DNA of 64,000 bases from Stenotrophomonas maltophilia (lineage in GTDB: Bacteria > Pseudomonadota > Gammaproteobacteria > Xanthomonadales > Xanthomonadaceae). The position numbers and the translations under genes were made by a program. The stretch covers positions 722,001 through 786,000 of the forward strand of contig NZ_CP015612.1 of assembly GCF_002138415.1 (NCBI RefSeq), in the 5' to 3' direction. A model generated the notes under the pieces. The model was not told the origin of the DNA, did not search any database, and worked only from the letters and a program-made list of their open reading frames with translations. Shown one piece after another: positions 1-8,432 of this stretch (positions are counted from its first letter, which is position 1; each line of letters opens with the position of its first letter).

Positions 1-36
1 TTGCGCCGGTCGCCCTGTTCTGGGCATGCTTCCTCC

Positions 37-993
37 ATGCCTTCCCCCACCCGATCGATCCATGTTGTGGCCGCCGTCATCACCGACGCCCGTGGCCGCG
101 TGCTGCTCAACCGCCGTACCGAGAACCGCGACATGGCCGGCCTGTGGGAATTCCCCGGCGGCAAGCGCGAATCCGGCGAGACCTCCGAACAGGCGCTGGT
201 GCGCGAGCTGCGCGAGGAGCTGGGCATCGAGGCCGATGTCGGCGAGTGGCTGATGGACGTGCCGCAGCGCTATCCGGACAAGCACCTGACCCTGGAGGTG
301 CGCCATGTGCGCAGCTGGAAGGGCACCCCCCGCGGACGTGAGGGGCAGGCGATCACCTGGGTGGCGCCGGACAAGCTGGGCCGCTATTCGATGCCGCCGG
401 CCGACCTGCCGGTGGTGGCCGCCCTGCGCCAGCCCGACAGCTACCTGATCACCCCGGCGCCGGCCGATGACGCCGACGGCGTGCAGCACTGGCATGAGCA
501 GCTTCAGCGCGTGGTGTCGGCGGGCCAGCAGCGCATCCAGCTGCGGTTGCCGGCGACGTATCCGCAGCGGCAGGCGATGGTCGAACAGGCCGTGCGCGCG
601 CACCGTCGCAGCGGGGTGCAGTGGCTGCTCAACCGCGATATCGATCTGGCACGCGCGTTGGGCGTGGGCGTGCATCTGGGCAGCGAACAGCTGCTGGAGC
701 TGTCGCAGCGTCCGCTGCCCGAAGGCCAGCTGGTGGCCGCGTCCTGCCACGACCTGCAGCAGCTGCAGGCCGCACAGCAGTTGGGCTGCGACTTCGCCGT
801 GCTGGGTCCGGTGCAGGCTACGGCCAGCCATCCCGATGCCGTGCCGCTGGGCTGGGATGCCTTCGCCGAGCTGCGCGCGCAGGTGTCACTGCCGATCTAC
901 GCGCTGGGTGGCATGGGCAGTGGCCACATTAGTGAGGCGCGTCGCCATGGTGGGCAGGGCATCGCTGCGATTCGCGGGCTGTGGCCAGCGTGA
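37..993 (+). CDS. mutT: Nudix hydrolase (MutT-like) fused to a ThiE-like domain
   Basis: Predicted 8-oxo-dGTP-type nucleotide-pool sanitising enzyme of 318 residues. The Nudix box lies at about residues 41-63 (GGKRESGETSEQALVREL followed by REELGI) and carries the expected metal-binding Glu residues. From about residue 165 to the end the protein resembles thiamine-phosphate synthase (TMP-TENI fold), for example the stretch CDFAVLGPV. This MutT/ThiE-like fusion is known in Pseudomonas and Xanthomonas; the role of the second domain is not established. The ATG at 37 is chosen because homologues begin close to the SIHVVAAVI strand. The reading frame is open to the window edge, so an upstream start cannot be excluded. 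Confidence 0.85.
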   Translation: MPSPTRSIHVVAAVITDARGRVLLNRRTENRDMAGLWEFPGGKRESGETSEQALVRELREELGIEADVGEWLMDVPQRYPDKHLTLEVRHVRSWKGTPRGREGQAITWVAPDKLGRYSMPPADLPVVAALRQPDSYLITPAPADDADGVQHWHEQLQRVVSAGQQRIQLRLPATYPQRQAMVEQAVRAHRRSGVQWLLNRDIDLARALGVGVHLGSEQLLELSQRPLPEGQLVAASCHDLQQLQAAQQLGCDFAVLGPVQATASHPDAVPLGWDAFAELRAQVSLPIYALGGMGSGHISEARRHGGQGIAAIRGLWPA

Positions 994-1001
994 TGCAAAC
1001 A

Positions 1002-1087
1002 GGGTCGGATCCCCGCAACGCGGGGCTCTGACCCCATCGCTGGAATCCGGGGTCAGAGCCCTTTCCGCAGGAAAGGGATCCGACCCC
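1002..1087. repeat. Inverted pair of GGGTC-type REP elements
   Basis: Two related short palindromes in opposite orientation, at 1002-1035 and 1049-1087. They share the blocks GGGTCGGATCC and GGGCTCTGACCCC. The unit reappears at 1221-1254 and 9544-9582. It lacks the GTAG head of the SMAG family, so it is a separate REP type. It lies between the convergent mutT and DUF4124-like genes, where it could also act as a bidirectional terminator. Confidence 0.75.
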
Positions 1088-1093
1088 TCCCGA

Positions 1094-1678
1094 TCACAAC
1101 GTGATCCAGAAACACCCGTATTGCCGCCGCAACCCCAGCACCGTCGAAGCGCGCGACGCGCTGCCGGGCAAGGTCTGCTCCAGGCGCAGGCCGACAGGAT
1201 GGCGCACGGCCGGCGGCTCAGGGTCGGACCCCTGCGCAGCAGGGCTCTGACCCTCCTCCGGCACTGCGACCTGGTCCTGCCGCGTATACACCGGCACCAC
1301 GTCCACCAGCGGCCGCCGCGCCAACGATTCCAGCTGGCCGAGGATGCGCTGCGCGCCTGCATCGGAAACGGCGCCCCACAGGTACAGCGAGGACAGCCGG
1401 TTCACGTCGTTGCTGAGGATGCCAGTACGCAGCGCATCCACCAGTTCGCTCAGCCGCCGCGGGCAGCGTGCCCCCAGGGTGTCGCGCTGCAGGGTATTGC
1501 CGGCGGGCGCAGGCGGTGGCAGCCGCGACTGCGCACCCAGGCTGTCGCAGGGGCGGTCGGTGTAGACGCTTTGGCCCTGGGCATCGGTGCAGCGGTTCAG
1601 GCGCGTGGACTGTGCGTGGGCGACGCTCGGCAGCACGCACAGCGGCAGCAGCAACAGCAGGAAGGAAAGCCGGATCAT
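1094..1678 (-). CDS. Exported DUF4124-like protein containing a REP-encoded segment
   Basis: Small secreted protein of 194 residues with an N-terminal signal peptide (cleavage near VAHAQS, about residue 23). A DUF4124-like segment follows (RCTDAQGQSVYTDRPCDSLG), a domain usually found in envelope proteins of unknown function. The rest has no recognised domain. Residues of about 142-153 (EGQSPAAQGSDPE) are encoded by a complete 34-bp GGGTC-type REP at 1221-1254, which suggests an in-frame REP insertion that was tolerated. The gene is convergent with mutT and its stop lies 7 bp from another REP. Function unknown. Confidence 0.6.
   Translation of the reverse strand: MIRLSFLLLLLPLCVLPSVAHAQSTRLNRCTDAQGQSVYTDRPCDSLGAQSRLPPPAPAGNTLQRDTLGARCPRRLSELVDALRTGILSNDVNRLSSLYLWGAVSDAGAQRILGQLESLARRPLVDVVPVYTRQDQVAVPEEGQSPAAQGSDPEPPAVRHPVGLRLEQTLPGSASRASTVLGLRRQYGCFWITL
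1221..1254. repeat. GGGTC-type REP inside a reading frame
   Basis: A 34-bp palindrome beginning GGGTCGGACCCCTG and ending GGGCTCTGACCCT. It matches the intergenic copies at 1002-1035, 1049-1087 and 9544-9582, but here it lies within the coding sequence of the DUF4124-like gene. Confidence 0.75.
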
Positions 1679-1718
1679 CCCCGCAGGGTAGCGCCGATCA
1701 CGCTTGCGCGCCGTGCTC

Positions 1719-2546
1719 TCAGCCCTGCAGCAGCTTCAGCACCGAGGTGGTCGGCCTGGCCAGGTTCAGGGTGTAGAAGTGCAGGCCGGGTGCGCCGCCT
1801 TCGATCAGGCGCTGGCACAGCCGGGCCACCACTTCAGAGCCGAATGCACGCACCGACTCCGCATCATCGCCATAGGCCTGCATCTTGCGGCTGATCCAGC
1901 GCGGAATCTCCGCACCACACTGTTCGGAGAAGCGGCGCAGCTGGCTGAAGTTTGCGATCGGCATGATGCCGGGGGTGATCGGTACCTGCACGCCCAGCCG
2001 CCGCACTTCGTCGACAAAATGGAAGTACGCGTCGGGGTTGAAGAAGTACTGGGTGATCGCCGCATCGGCACCGGCGTCGATCTTGGCCTTGAAGTGCTTC
2101 AGGTCGGCCAGTGCGTCGGAAGCCTGCGGGTGCGTTTCGGGGTACGCGCCCACTTCGATATGGAACGCATCGCCGTGCTCGGCGCGGATGAAGTCGATCA
2201 GTTCGGCGGCATAGCGCATGTCGCCGGGGAAACCCATGCCCGACGGCAGATCGCCGCGCAACGCGACCAGGCGGCGGCAACCGATGGCGCGGTACAGCTT
2301 GAGCAGCTCGCGGATTTCCTGGCGGGTGCCGCCGACGCAGGACAGGTGCGGTGCGGCATCGAATCCATGGTGCTGGTTGAGGTGCCGCACGGTCTCGGAG
2401 GTATAGCTCAGGGTCGAGCCACCGGCACCGAAGGTACACGACACGTACTGGGGATCGTAGTCCTTCAGCTTGGCCGCGGCGCGGTCCAGCTGGCTGCGCT
2501 GTTCGTCGGTCTTGGGCGGATAGAACTCGAAGCTGATGGCGGTCAT
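1719..2546 (-). CDS. metF: 5,10-methylenetetrahydrofolate reductase
   Basis: FAD-dependent enzyme that reduces 5,10-methylene-THF to 5-methyl-THF, the methyl donor for methionine synthesis. It has 275 residues, near the usual bacterial length. Family hallmarks are the N-terminal SFEFYPPKTDEQ with the catalytic Glu, the TFGAGGS loop, LRGDLP in the FAD site, and ITQYFFNPDAYFHF with the folate-binding Gln. A TATACT box on the minus strand at 2576-2581 would place transcription start about 20 bp from the ATG, which leaves no room for a riboswitch. In several related bacteria metF directly follows ahcY; here ahcY ends about 7 kb upstream on the same strand with unrelated genes between. Confidence 0.95.
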   Translation of the reverse strand: MTAISFEFYPPKTDEQRSQLDRAAAKLKDYDPQYVSCTFGAGGSTLSYTSETVRHLNQHHGFDAAPHLSCVGGTRQEIRELLKLYRAIGCRRLVALRGDLPSGMGFPGDMRYAAELIDFIRAEHGDAFHIEVGAYPETHPQASDALADLKHFKAKIDAGADAAITQYFFNPDAYFHFVDEVRRLGVQVPITPGIMPIANFSQLRRFSEQCGAEIPRWISRKMQAYGDDAESVRAFGSEVVARLCQRLIEGGAPGLHFYTLNLARPTTSVLKLLQG

Positions 2547-2575
2547 GGCACGGGCGGCAGCGGCGGGTGCGGATC

Positions 2576-2581
2576 AGTATA
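2576..2581 (-). promoter_or_regulatory. Putative -10 box for metF
   Basis: TATACT on the minus strand, about 30 bp before the metF start codon in the divergent interval between metF and the hydrolase gene. No convincing -35 box was seen. Confidence 0.35.
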
Positions 2582-2749
2582 TCGCTTCATCAAGATGGAT
2601 GTTGGTTGATTGCGTGGAAAGGCACCGTCCGCCGCCTGCGACCGTTTGCCCCGGTCTCCGGCCGCTGCTCCGAAATCGCAACCTGGATGCGGCGGCCGGC
2701 GGCACGCTGATCCCATCCCGGCAACACCCACCTGATGAAGGAGCTGACG

Positions 2750-3676
2750 ATGAAGATCTTCCTGGCACTCTGGTACGCAATGAAGGCCCTGGCCCGGCTG
2801 GCCATGATCGGCATGGCAATGGCCGTGCTCGGCTCCGGCTCGGCGCATGCCGCCGGCACCCCGGCTGCGGGCAAGGTGCAGGTCGAGGTGGTCGGCAAGG
2901 GCCGCCCGCTGCTGATGATTCCCGGCCTGAACAGCAGCGCCGAGGTCTGGCGTGAAACCTGCCTGGCATTGAAGGATGTGCAGTGCCATCTGGTGCAGCT
3001 GCCCGGCTTTGCCGGCGCCGCAGCCGCTGATCCGCGCCCGGCCGAGTTCCTGCCGGCGATGCGCGGGCAGCTGCTGGCCTACCTGCATGATCAGCACCTG
3101 GGGCCGGTGGTGGTGGTCGGCCACAGTCTGGGTGGCCTGCTGGGCCTGCAGATGGCACAGACCGACCCGACGGCGGTCAGCGCACTGGTGGTGGTTGACG
3201 CACTGCCGTTCCTGCCGGCCGCGCGTGACCCGAAGGCCACCGCTGACAGCGTGCGGCCGATGGCCGACCAGCTGCACAAGGGCATGCTGGCCGCCGACGC
3301 CGCGCAATGGCAGGCGCAGTTGAAGGCGGGCCTGCCGGGCATGACCCGCGATCCGCAGCGCCAGGCCGAACTGGGGCGCTGGGGCGAAGCCAGCGACCGC
3401 CAGACCACGGCCGATGCCATGCATGCGGTGATGACCACTGACCTGCGCGACAGCATCGCCTCGATCACCGCGCCGACGCTGGTGCTCGGCAGCTGGGCCG
3501 GCTACCAGCCGATGGGCGGCACCGAGGACAGCACACGCGCGGTGTTCCAGGCCCAGTACGCGAAACTGCAGGGCGTGCAGATCGCGATGAGCGCGCAGGG
3601 CTTCCACTTCCTGATGTGGGATGATCCGCGCTGGCTGCAGGAACAGGTGCAGCGTTTCCTGGCCGCGCACCCCTGA
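2750..3676 (+). CDS. Exported alpha/beta hydrolase
   Basis: Predicted periplasmic or secreted serine hydrolase of 308 residues. A signal peptide covers about the first 35 residues (hydrophobic run ending GSGSAHAA). The nucleophile elbow GHSLGG puts the catalytic Ser near residue 126, and GFHFLMWD near residue 286 supplies the likely His. PGLNSSAEVW provides the oxyanion-hole strand. The ATG at 2750 is preferred over the ATG at 2735 because AAGGAG at 2738-2743 is ideally spaced for it. It is 36 bp upstream of the sensor kinase gene and may be co-transcribed. The substrate is unknown; esterase or peptidase activity are both possible. Confidence 0.8.
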   Translation: MKIFLALWYAMKALARLAMIGMAMAVLGSGSAHAAGTPAAGKVQVEVVGKGRPLLMIPGLNSSAEVWRETCLALKDVQCHLVQLPGFAGAAAADPRPAEFLPAMRGQLLAYLHDQHLGPVVVVGHSLGGLLGLQMAQTDPTAVSALVVVDALPFLPAARDPKATADSVRPMADQLHKGMLAADAAQWQAQLKAGLPGMTRDPQRQAELGRWGEASDRQTTADAMHAVMTTDLRDSIASITAPTLVLGSWAGYQPMGGTEDSTRAVFQAQYAKLQGVQIAMSAQGFHFLMWDDPRWLQEQVQRFLAAHP

Positions 3677-3712
3677 CCGTTGTCCGCCCTCCTGCCACCG
3701 CCGAGAGCCTGC

Positions 3713-4762
3713 ATGGACGCCACCACGTCATCCCGCCGATTCTGGACGCTCAACGCGCTGGCATGGGCTGGCTATGCGATGTACGGGCTGTGGGTCGGCA
3801 CGCGGATCGGCGGCGGCGTGATGTTCAGTGGCATCGTGTTGATCACCGTCAGCGTCGCGGTCTCACTTTGGTTGTGCAGCGGCGCATTGCGATCGGTTGC
3901 ACTGCGCCAGCACTGGTGGGAGGCGAGCCTGGGCAGCCTGGTGCTGAAACTGGCTGCCGGTGTGGTGCTCGGGGCCAGCGTCGCACAGGCGGTGACTGCC
4001 GCGTTGCTGCTGCCGGCGCTGGCATTGGGTTGGGTGCAACTGCCTGGCGGCCATGCGGATTACCAGTGGTCTTCGCTGCTGGTGTACTGGATGAACACCG
4101 CGCTGTTCCTGCTGATGTGGACCGGTTTGTGGGCGGGCCTGCACGGCCTGCGGCGGGCGCGTCACAGCGAGTTGGCCCGGCTGCGCGCCGAAGCCGAGCG
4201 CAGTGCGCTGGAGCGCGATGCGCTGCGTGCGCGGCTCAATCCGCACTTCATGTTCAATGCGCTGAACAACCTGCGCGCGCTGATCCTGGAAGATCCTGAG
4301 CGTGCGCGCGACATGGTCACCCGCCTGTCGCGCACACTGCGCCAGGCGCTGGCGCACAACCGCAGCGAGCAGGTCACGCTGGCCGAGGAACTGGCGGTGG
4401 TCGACGATTACCTGGCCATCGAGGCGGTCCATTTCGAACAGCGCCTGCAGGTGCGGCAGCAGATCGATGCCGCTGCCACGCAGGCGCAGCTGCCGGCGAT
4501 GGCGTTGCAGTTGCTGGTGGAGAACGCGATCAAGCACGGTATCGCCAGTCGCCCCGGCGGCGGCGAGGTGCAGATCCGTGCCACGCTGGACAATGACGTG
4601 CTGCGCCTGCAGGTGGACAATCCACTGGCCAGCGCCAGCGAGCCCACCCACGGGCATGGCGTCGGCCTGGCCTACCTGCGTGCACAGCTCGGTACGCAAG
4701 GTCGTTTCACCCTGCAGCCGGTCGGCGACCGCATGCAGGCCCTGCTGGAGATTCCGCAATGA
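3713..4762 (+). CDS. LytS-type sensor histidine kinase
   Basis: Membrane sensor kinase of 349 residues. About four transmembrane segments fill the first 150 residues. They are followed by a short coiled coil (ARLRAEAERSALERDALRA) and the His-kinase domain with the phospho-acceptor motif LNPHFMFNALNNL (His178) and an ATP-binding N box (VENAIKHG). This is the architecture of the LytS/AlgZ family, which pairs with LytTR response regulators, and such a regulator follows with a 4-bp ATGA overlap. The ligand is unknown. The start at 3713 is the first ATG; an upstream TTG at 3680 is possible. Confidence 0.88.
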   Translation: MDATTSSRRFWTLNALAWAGYAMYGLWVGTRIGGGVMFSGIVLITVSVAVSLWLCSGALRSVALRQHWWEASLGSLVLKLAAGVVLGASVAQAVTAALLLPALALGWVQLPGGHADYQWSSLLVYWMNTALFLLMWTGLWAGLHGLRRARHSELARLRAEAERSALERDALRARLNPHFMFNALNNLRALILEDPERARDMVTRLSRTLRQALAHNRSEQVTLAEELAVVDDYLAIEAVHFEQRLQVRQQIDAAATQAQLPAMALQLLVENAIKHGIASRPGGGEVQIRATLDNDVLRLQVDNPLASASEPTHGHGVGLAYLRAQLGTQGRFTLQPVGDRMQALLEIPQ

Positions 4763-5490
4763 ATGGCGTGCTGCGCGTGTTGATCGTTGATGATGCGCGG
4801 CTGGCGCGGCAGGAGCTGCGCACGCTGTTGTCGGCGCTGCCGTGGGTGCAGTGCGTGGGCGAGGCCGACGATGTGCCGGCCGCGCGCGAGGCGATCGCCA
4901 CACTGGCCCCGGACCTGGTGCTGCTGGATGTGCAGATGCCCTCTGGCAGCGGTTTCGACGTGCTGGACGGCCTGGAGACGGTGCCGGCCGTGGTCTTCGT
5001 CACCGCCTACGACACCTACGCGGTGCGCGCGTTCCAGGCCAATGCGCTGGATTATCTGGTGAAGCCGGTGGAAGCGCCGCGGCTGCTGGAAGCGCTCGAG
5101 CGGGCGCGGCAGCGCGAGGGGGGGGCGGGTGAAACGCCGGAGTCGCGCGGCACGCTGGGTGCGCAGGACCAGGTGTTCGTGCGCGAGGGCGAACGTTGCT
5201 GGTTCGTGGCGGTCTCCGAGATCCGCCGGCTGGTGGTGGATGGCAACTACACGCGGCTGTGGTTCCGCGACCAGAACGCGCTGCTTACCCGCAGCCTGAG
5301 CGCGCTGGAAGCACGACTACCGCAGGATCTGTTCTTCCGTGCCAACCGCAACACGCTGGTCAACCTGCGCCGCATCCGTGGCGTGACGCCCAGCATCGCT
5401 GATGGTTACGACCTGGCGCTGGACGACGGCAGCGAGGTGGAAGTGTCGCGGCGGCAGGCGCGTGAACTGCGTGAACGGATGGCGTTGTAG
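4759..5490 (+). CDS. LytTR-family response regulator
   Basis: DNA-binding response regulator of 243 residues. The receiver domain (residues 1-120) has the acidic pair IVDD, the phospho-acceptor Asp57 in LLDVQMP, and Lys in LVKPVEAPRL. The C-terminal LytTR domain (about 140-240) has VDGNYTRLWF and FFRANRNTLVNLRRI, as in AlgR and LytR. It overlaps the kinase gene by 4 bp, so translation is probably coupled. Targets cannot be read from the sequence. Its TAG stop lies in a short GTAGC-TGCC-GCTAC palindrome whose other half supplies the stop of the convergent amidohydrolase gene. Confidence 0.92.
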   Translation: MNGVLRVLIVDDARLARQELRTLLSALPWVQCVGEADDVPAAREAIATLAPDLVLLDVQMPSGSGFDVLDGLETVPAVVFVTAYDTYAVRAFQANALDYLVKPVEAPRLLEALERARQREGGAGETPESRGTLGAQDQVFVREGERCWFVAVSEIRRLVVDGNYTRLWFRDQNALLTRSLSALEARLPQDLFFRANRNTLVNLRRIRGVTPSIADGYDLALDDGSEVEVSRRQARELRERMAL

Positions 5491-5500
5491 CTGCCGCTAC
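5487..5500. repeat. Mini palindrome carrying two convergent stop codons
   Basis: GTAGCTGCCGCTAC: the left TAG ends the LytTR regulator gene on the plus strand and the right CTA is the TAG stop of the amidohydrolase on the minus strand. It may be a minimal or decayed GTAG-headed REP, or chance. Confidence 0.4.
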
Positions 5501-7014
5501 AGCTCGGCACTGACCGGGCTGGTGAGGAAGCCCCACAACAACCGCACCATCACGGCGGGCGAACGTGCCTGCTTGCGTGCATAGGCCAGCAGCGCATCCA
5601 GCCGCGGGCGGTCGTAGAGATGGCCGGCCAGCAGCACCGCATGCACGCGGCGGGTATTGGCGGTGTCGTGCAGCGGATTGCCATCGAGCAGCACCAGATC
5701 GGCCACCTTGCCGACCTCGACGCTGCCGTGCGATGCCTGCAGGTCAAGATGGCGCGCGGCCTGCAGCGTGGCTGCGCGCAGCACGTCGGCCTGGCTCAGG
5801 CCGGCCCGCCGCAGCCACTGCAGTTCATCGTGGTAGCGGAAGCCGCCCAGCGCGGTATCGGTGCCGACCAGCACGGTGACGTCGGCGCGATGCGCGGCAC
5901 CGGTCAGCGCCAGCCCGTGCTCGAAGTAGGCTTTCAATGCGTCTTCGCCGCGCAGGCCGGGGTAGCGCGCCACGGTGGCCTGCAGGTCATCACGCCACGC
6001 CCAGCGTGAGAGTGGATCCAGATAGGCCAGGCGCGGATCGTCGACGAAAGCCGGATCGCGTGCGCGCGCGTCTTCCTCGCGGGTGACGTGCGTCGGCACG
6101 AACGCGGCACCGCTGGCCTGCATCACACCGAACGCCTCGTTGCAGAGCGCGGGCTGGTAGCCGCCGACCATGCGTTCGGCCAGTGCGGTTGGATCCTCGC
6201 TGTCGAGCGTGCCACCGCGCCACGCCGCCGCGTTGTCGAAGCAGTGGCGTACGAACAGATGGGCATGCTCGAAGCTGCGCTGGCCTGCCTGCAGTGCGCC
6301 GTCCAGCGGCACGGCCTTGGGCAGGTGGCCGACCAGCGGGCGACGCAGCTGCTGCGCCTCGGTGGCCAGCCGCTGGTAGGTATCCGCACGCAGCCGGTTG
6401 TAGACCTTCAACGCGTCGATGCCGCGCGCGCTGTACGTGTGTGCACGCTCGGCGGCGGCCCCCGGCGCAAGTGACGGATCTTCGAAGTAGAAACTGGCGA
6501 TCTGCACGAAGCGCGGTGCAACCTGCTGCCCTGCAATGGCCTGTGCGGTCCAGCGGCGCTTGTCGGCCACGCAGGCGATCAACGGATCGGTAGCCTGCGG
6601 GCAGTCCATCATGTCGCGGGTGCCGGTGATGCCGTTGGCCAGCATCAGCGGGAACTGCAGCTGCGGCGACAACTGCAGTGCATGGGTGTGCATGTCCCAG
6701 AAGCCGGGCAGCAGCCAGCGGCCACCGGCGTCGAAGACCGGCAACGCTGCATCGGCAACGCTTTCGCCGATGGCGGTGATCGTGCCATTGCGCACTGTTA
6801 CCGTGGTCGGTTCACTGACGTGGCCGCGCTCGACATCCACCACGCGGGCATTGACGATCACGCGGCTGTTGCCAGGCTCGGGCAACGGCGGTGCCGACAG
6901 CGGCCAGAGCAGGGCGGCGGCGAACAGCACTGGCGGCGCCAGCAGGAGGATGGCCAAGGCGATCGGCCATCGCCGACGGCGGGCGGAACGGGGCAACGCG
7001 CGTGCTGCATCCAT
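5497..7014 (-). CDS. Membrane-anchored amidohydrolase
   Basis: Metal-dependent hydrolase of 505 residues. An N-terminal transmembrane segment (about residues 17-40) suggests that the catalytic domain is held in the periplasm. The amidohydrolase core shows the metal-binding DMHTH motif (His109, His111), ALKVYNRL with a candidate carbamylated Lys, GHLPKAV and EHAH with further His ligands, and VGTDTALGG with the catalytic Asp. The C-terminal EVGKVADLVLLDGNPL is typical of imidazolonepropionase and prolidase-like amidohydrolases. Substrate unknown; dipeptidase or cyclic-amide hydrolysis are plausible. It converges on the LytTR gene with 6 bp between the two stop codons. Confidence 0.82.
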   Translation of the reverse strand: MDAARALPRSARRRRWPIALAILLLAPPVLFAAALLWPLSAPPLPEPGNSRVIVNARVVDVERGHVSEPTTVTVRNGTITAIGESVADAALPVFDAGGRWLLPGFWDMHTHALQLSPQLQFPLMLANGITGTRDMMDCPQATDPLIACVADKRRWTAQAIAGQQVAPRFVQIASFYFEDPSLAPGAAAERAHTYSARGIDALKVYNRLRADTYQRLATEAQQLRRPLVGHLPKAVPLDGALQAGQRSFEHAHLFVRHCFDNAAAWRGGTLDSEDPTALAERMVGGYQPALCNEAFGVMQASGAAFVPTHVTREEDARARDPAFVDDPRLAYLDPLSRWAWRDDLQATVARYPGLRGEDALKAYFEHGLALTGAAHRADVTVLVGTDTALGGFRYHDELQWLRRAGLSQADVLRAATLQAARHLDLQASHGSVEVGKVADLVLLDGNPLHDTANTRRVHAVLLAGHLYDRPRLDALLAYARKQARSPAVMVRLLWGFLTSPVSAEL

Positions 7015-7150
7015 GAGCCGGCGATCCTTGCATTGGGTCGCCTGCAGAGTGCTGCAAGCCGGACGCGGGCGCCAGTGACCATCGGCATCCGGCCCGACCT
7101 GCCTCCGGGGCGGTTACCCTGTGCGGTGGAACTCCTGACCACGCCCTGCC

Positions 7151-7708
7151 ATGTCCATCGTCCTCACCGATTTCGCTCGTCCCCGCCTGTTCCCACGCGT
7201 GCCACGCGGCAACACCATCCAGGACTGCACTGCCGAGCAGTTCGAGGCACACCTCAATGCGCACGCGCCGCTGAAGGTGCTCGACGGCTACGCACCGTTC
7301 TGCAAGCTGTTCGTCTACGAGAACTGGACCAGCACGCGCTGCCTGACGGTGCCGGTCACCGAGGCCAACCGCCACCAGCTGCGCAGCGGCTACGAGGCGC
7401 GCAACCGCGAGGAACTGCCGGTGCTGGTGCGCTGGTTCGAGGGCGTGGAGTCACCGCGTGCGAACTACCTGGTGGTGATCCTGTACAGCGCCGAGCAGCT
7501 GGCGAAGGAAGGTTCACCGATCGAGGCCGACTGGGGCATCGTCGGCTGCATCTACACTGCCGAACCGGAAGAGGTACCGATGGCACCGATCACGATGATG
7601 CGCAATGCGCTGGGCGTGGAGGAAGGTGGTTCCGGTGTGCCGCTGGACCGGGAGGCCTACCGGCGCTCGGTGGCGTTCTGGGAGAACAACGCCAACTGGC
7701 GGCCGTGA
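7151..7708 (+). CDS. DUF3228 family protein
   Basis: Soluble protein of 185 residues resembling the DUF3228 family, for which no function is known. Visible features are a conserved-looking core around LVVILYSAEQLAKEG, the segment DWGIVGCIYTAEP, and PMAPITMMRNALG. It has no signal peptide or membrane segment. It is followed after about 90 bp by the TonB-C lipoprotein gene, probably under separate control. Confidence 0.6.
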   Translation: MSIVLTDFARPRLFPRVPRGNTIQDCTAEQFEAHLNAHAPLKVLDGYAPFCKLFVYENWTSTRCLTVPVTEANRHQLRSGYEARNREELPVLVRWFEGVESPRANYLVVILYSAEQLAKEGSPIEADWGIVGCIYTAEPEEVPMAPITMMRNALGVEEGGSGVPLDREAYRRSVAFWENNANWRP

Positions 7709-7799
7709 GCCCACGCTGCGGCCGGACAGTCGGCATGTGAACAGGGAAGATTGCAGCGGGGCGCTACCATGGCGGTGGATCAACGCAGGGAGCACAGGA

Positions 7800-8432
7800 A
7801 TGGATGTTCGCAGTTGGATGCCGTTCGCATGGGTCGCCGCAGGCCTGCTGGCCGCGTGTGAGGGCTCTGCAGCAAAATACGACGCAGGCGCTGCCTGTGG
7901 TGCTTTGTCCGATGTGACGCCGATCCGCGATGCCGGTGTGGGTTCACTGCAGGCGCAGGCAACGTCGGGGCGCTGCACGTTCCATGTGGAAGCGGATGAT
8001 GCTGCAGCGCTTTCGCGTCAGCAATCGTTGCTGCAGAGCGTGTCGGCGATCGCCTGTGGTGCGCCAGCCACCACCCGGCCTTCGCAAGGCGCTGCAGGCT
8101 TCGACCTGCAGATGCCTGCGCGTTGCCCACTTTCTTCCAGCACGCCGTTGATTGCCCGGGAAGGAGGCTGGCACCAGCGGCGACTTTCGTCGGTCCCGAC
8201 GTATCCTGCGGCCGCCATGCGCGAGGCCCAGCAGGGAGGTGTCGAGCTGATGCTGCTGCTGGATGCTCAGGGCAAGACCCAGGCGATCATCCTGTCCCGA
8301 TCCAGCGGCTACCCGCTACTCGATGCGGCGGCGCTCAAGCACGCGCGTGATTGGCGTTACGAGCGTGAGGCGACAGGCAAGGCGCCAAGCCTGAGCCTGA
8401 TACGCGGCACGGTCACGTTCAAGCTCAACTAA
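7800..8432 (+). CDS. Lipoprotein with a TonB C-terminal domain
   Basis: Predicted lipoprotein of 210 residues. The signal sequence ends in the lipobox LLAAC near residue 20. The C-terminal 90 residues form a TonB-C fold (PTYPAAAMREAQQGGVELM, LSRSSGYPLLDAAALKHARDW), with the usual YP..A....G.V signature. Two Cys pairs in the middle may form disulfides. True TonB has an inner-membrane helix rather than a lipid anchor, so this is a TonB-domain relative, perhaps a scaffold rather than an energiser. The ATG at 7800 is chosen because AGGGAG at 7787-7792 precedes it; the reading frame extends upstream without a ribosome binding site. Confidence 0.75.
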   Translation: MDVRSWMPFAWVAAGLLAACEGSAAKYDAGAACGALSDVTPIRDAGVGSLQAQATSGRCTFHVEADDAAALSRQQSLLQSVSAIACGAPATTRPSQGAAGFDLQMPARCPLSSSTPLIAREGGWHQRRLSSVPTYPAAAMREAQQGGVELMLLLDAQGKTQAIILSRSSGYPLLDAAALKHARDWRYEREATGKAPSLSLIRGTVTFKLN

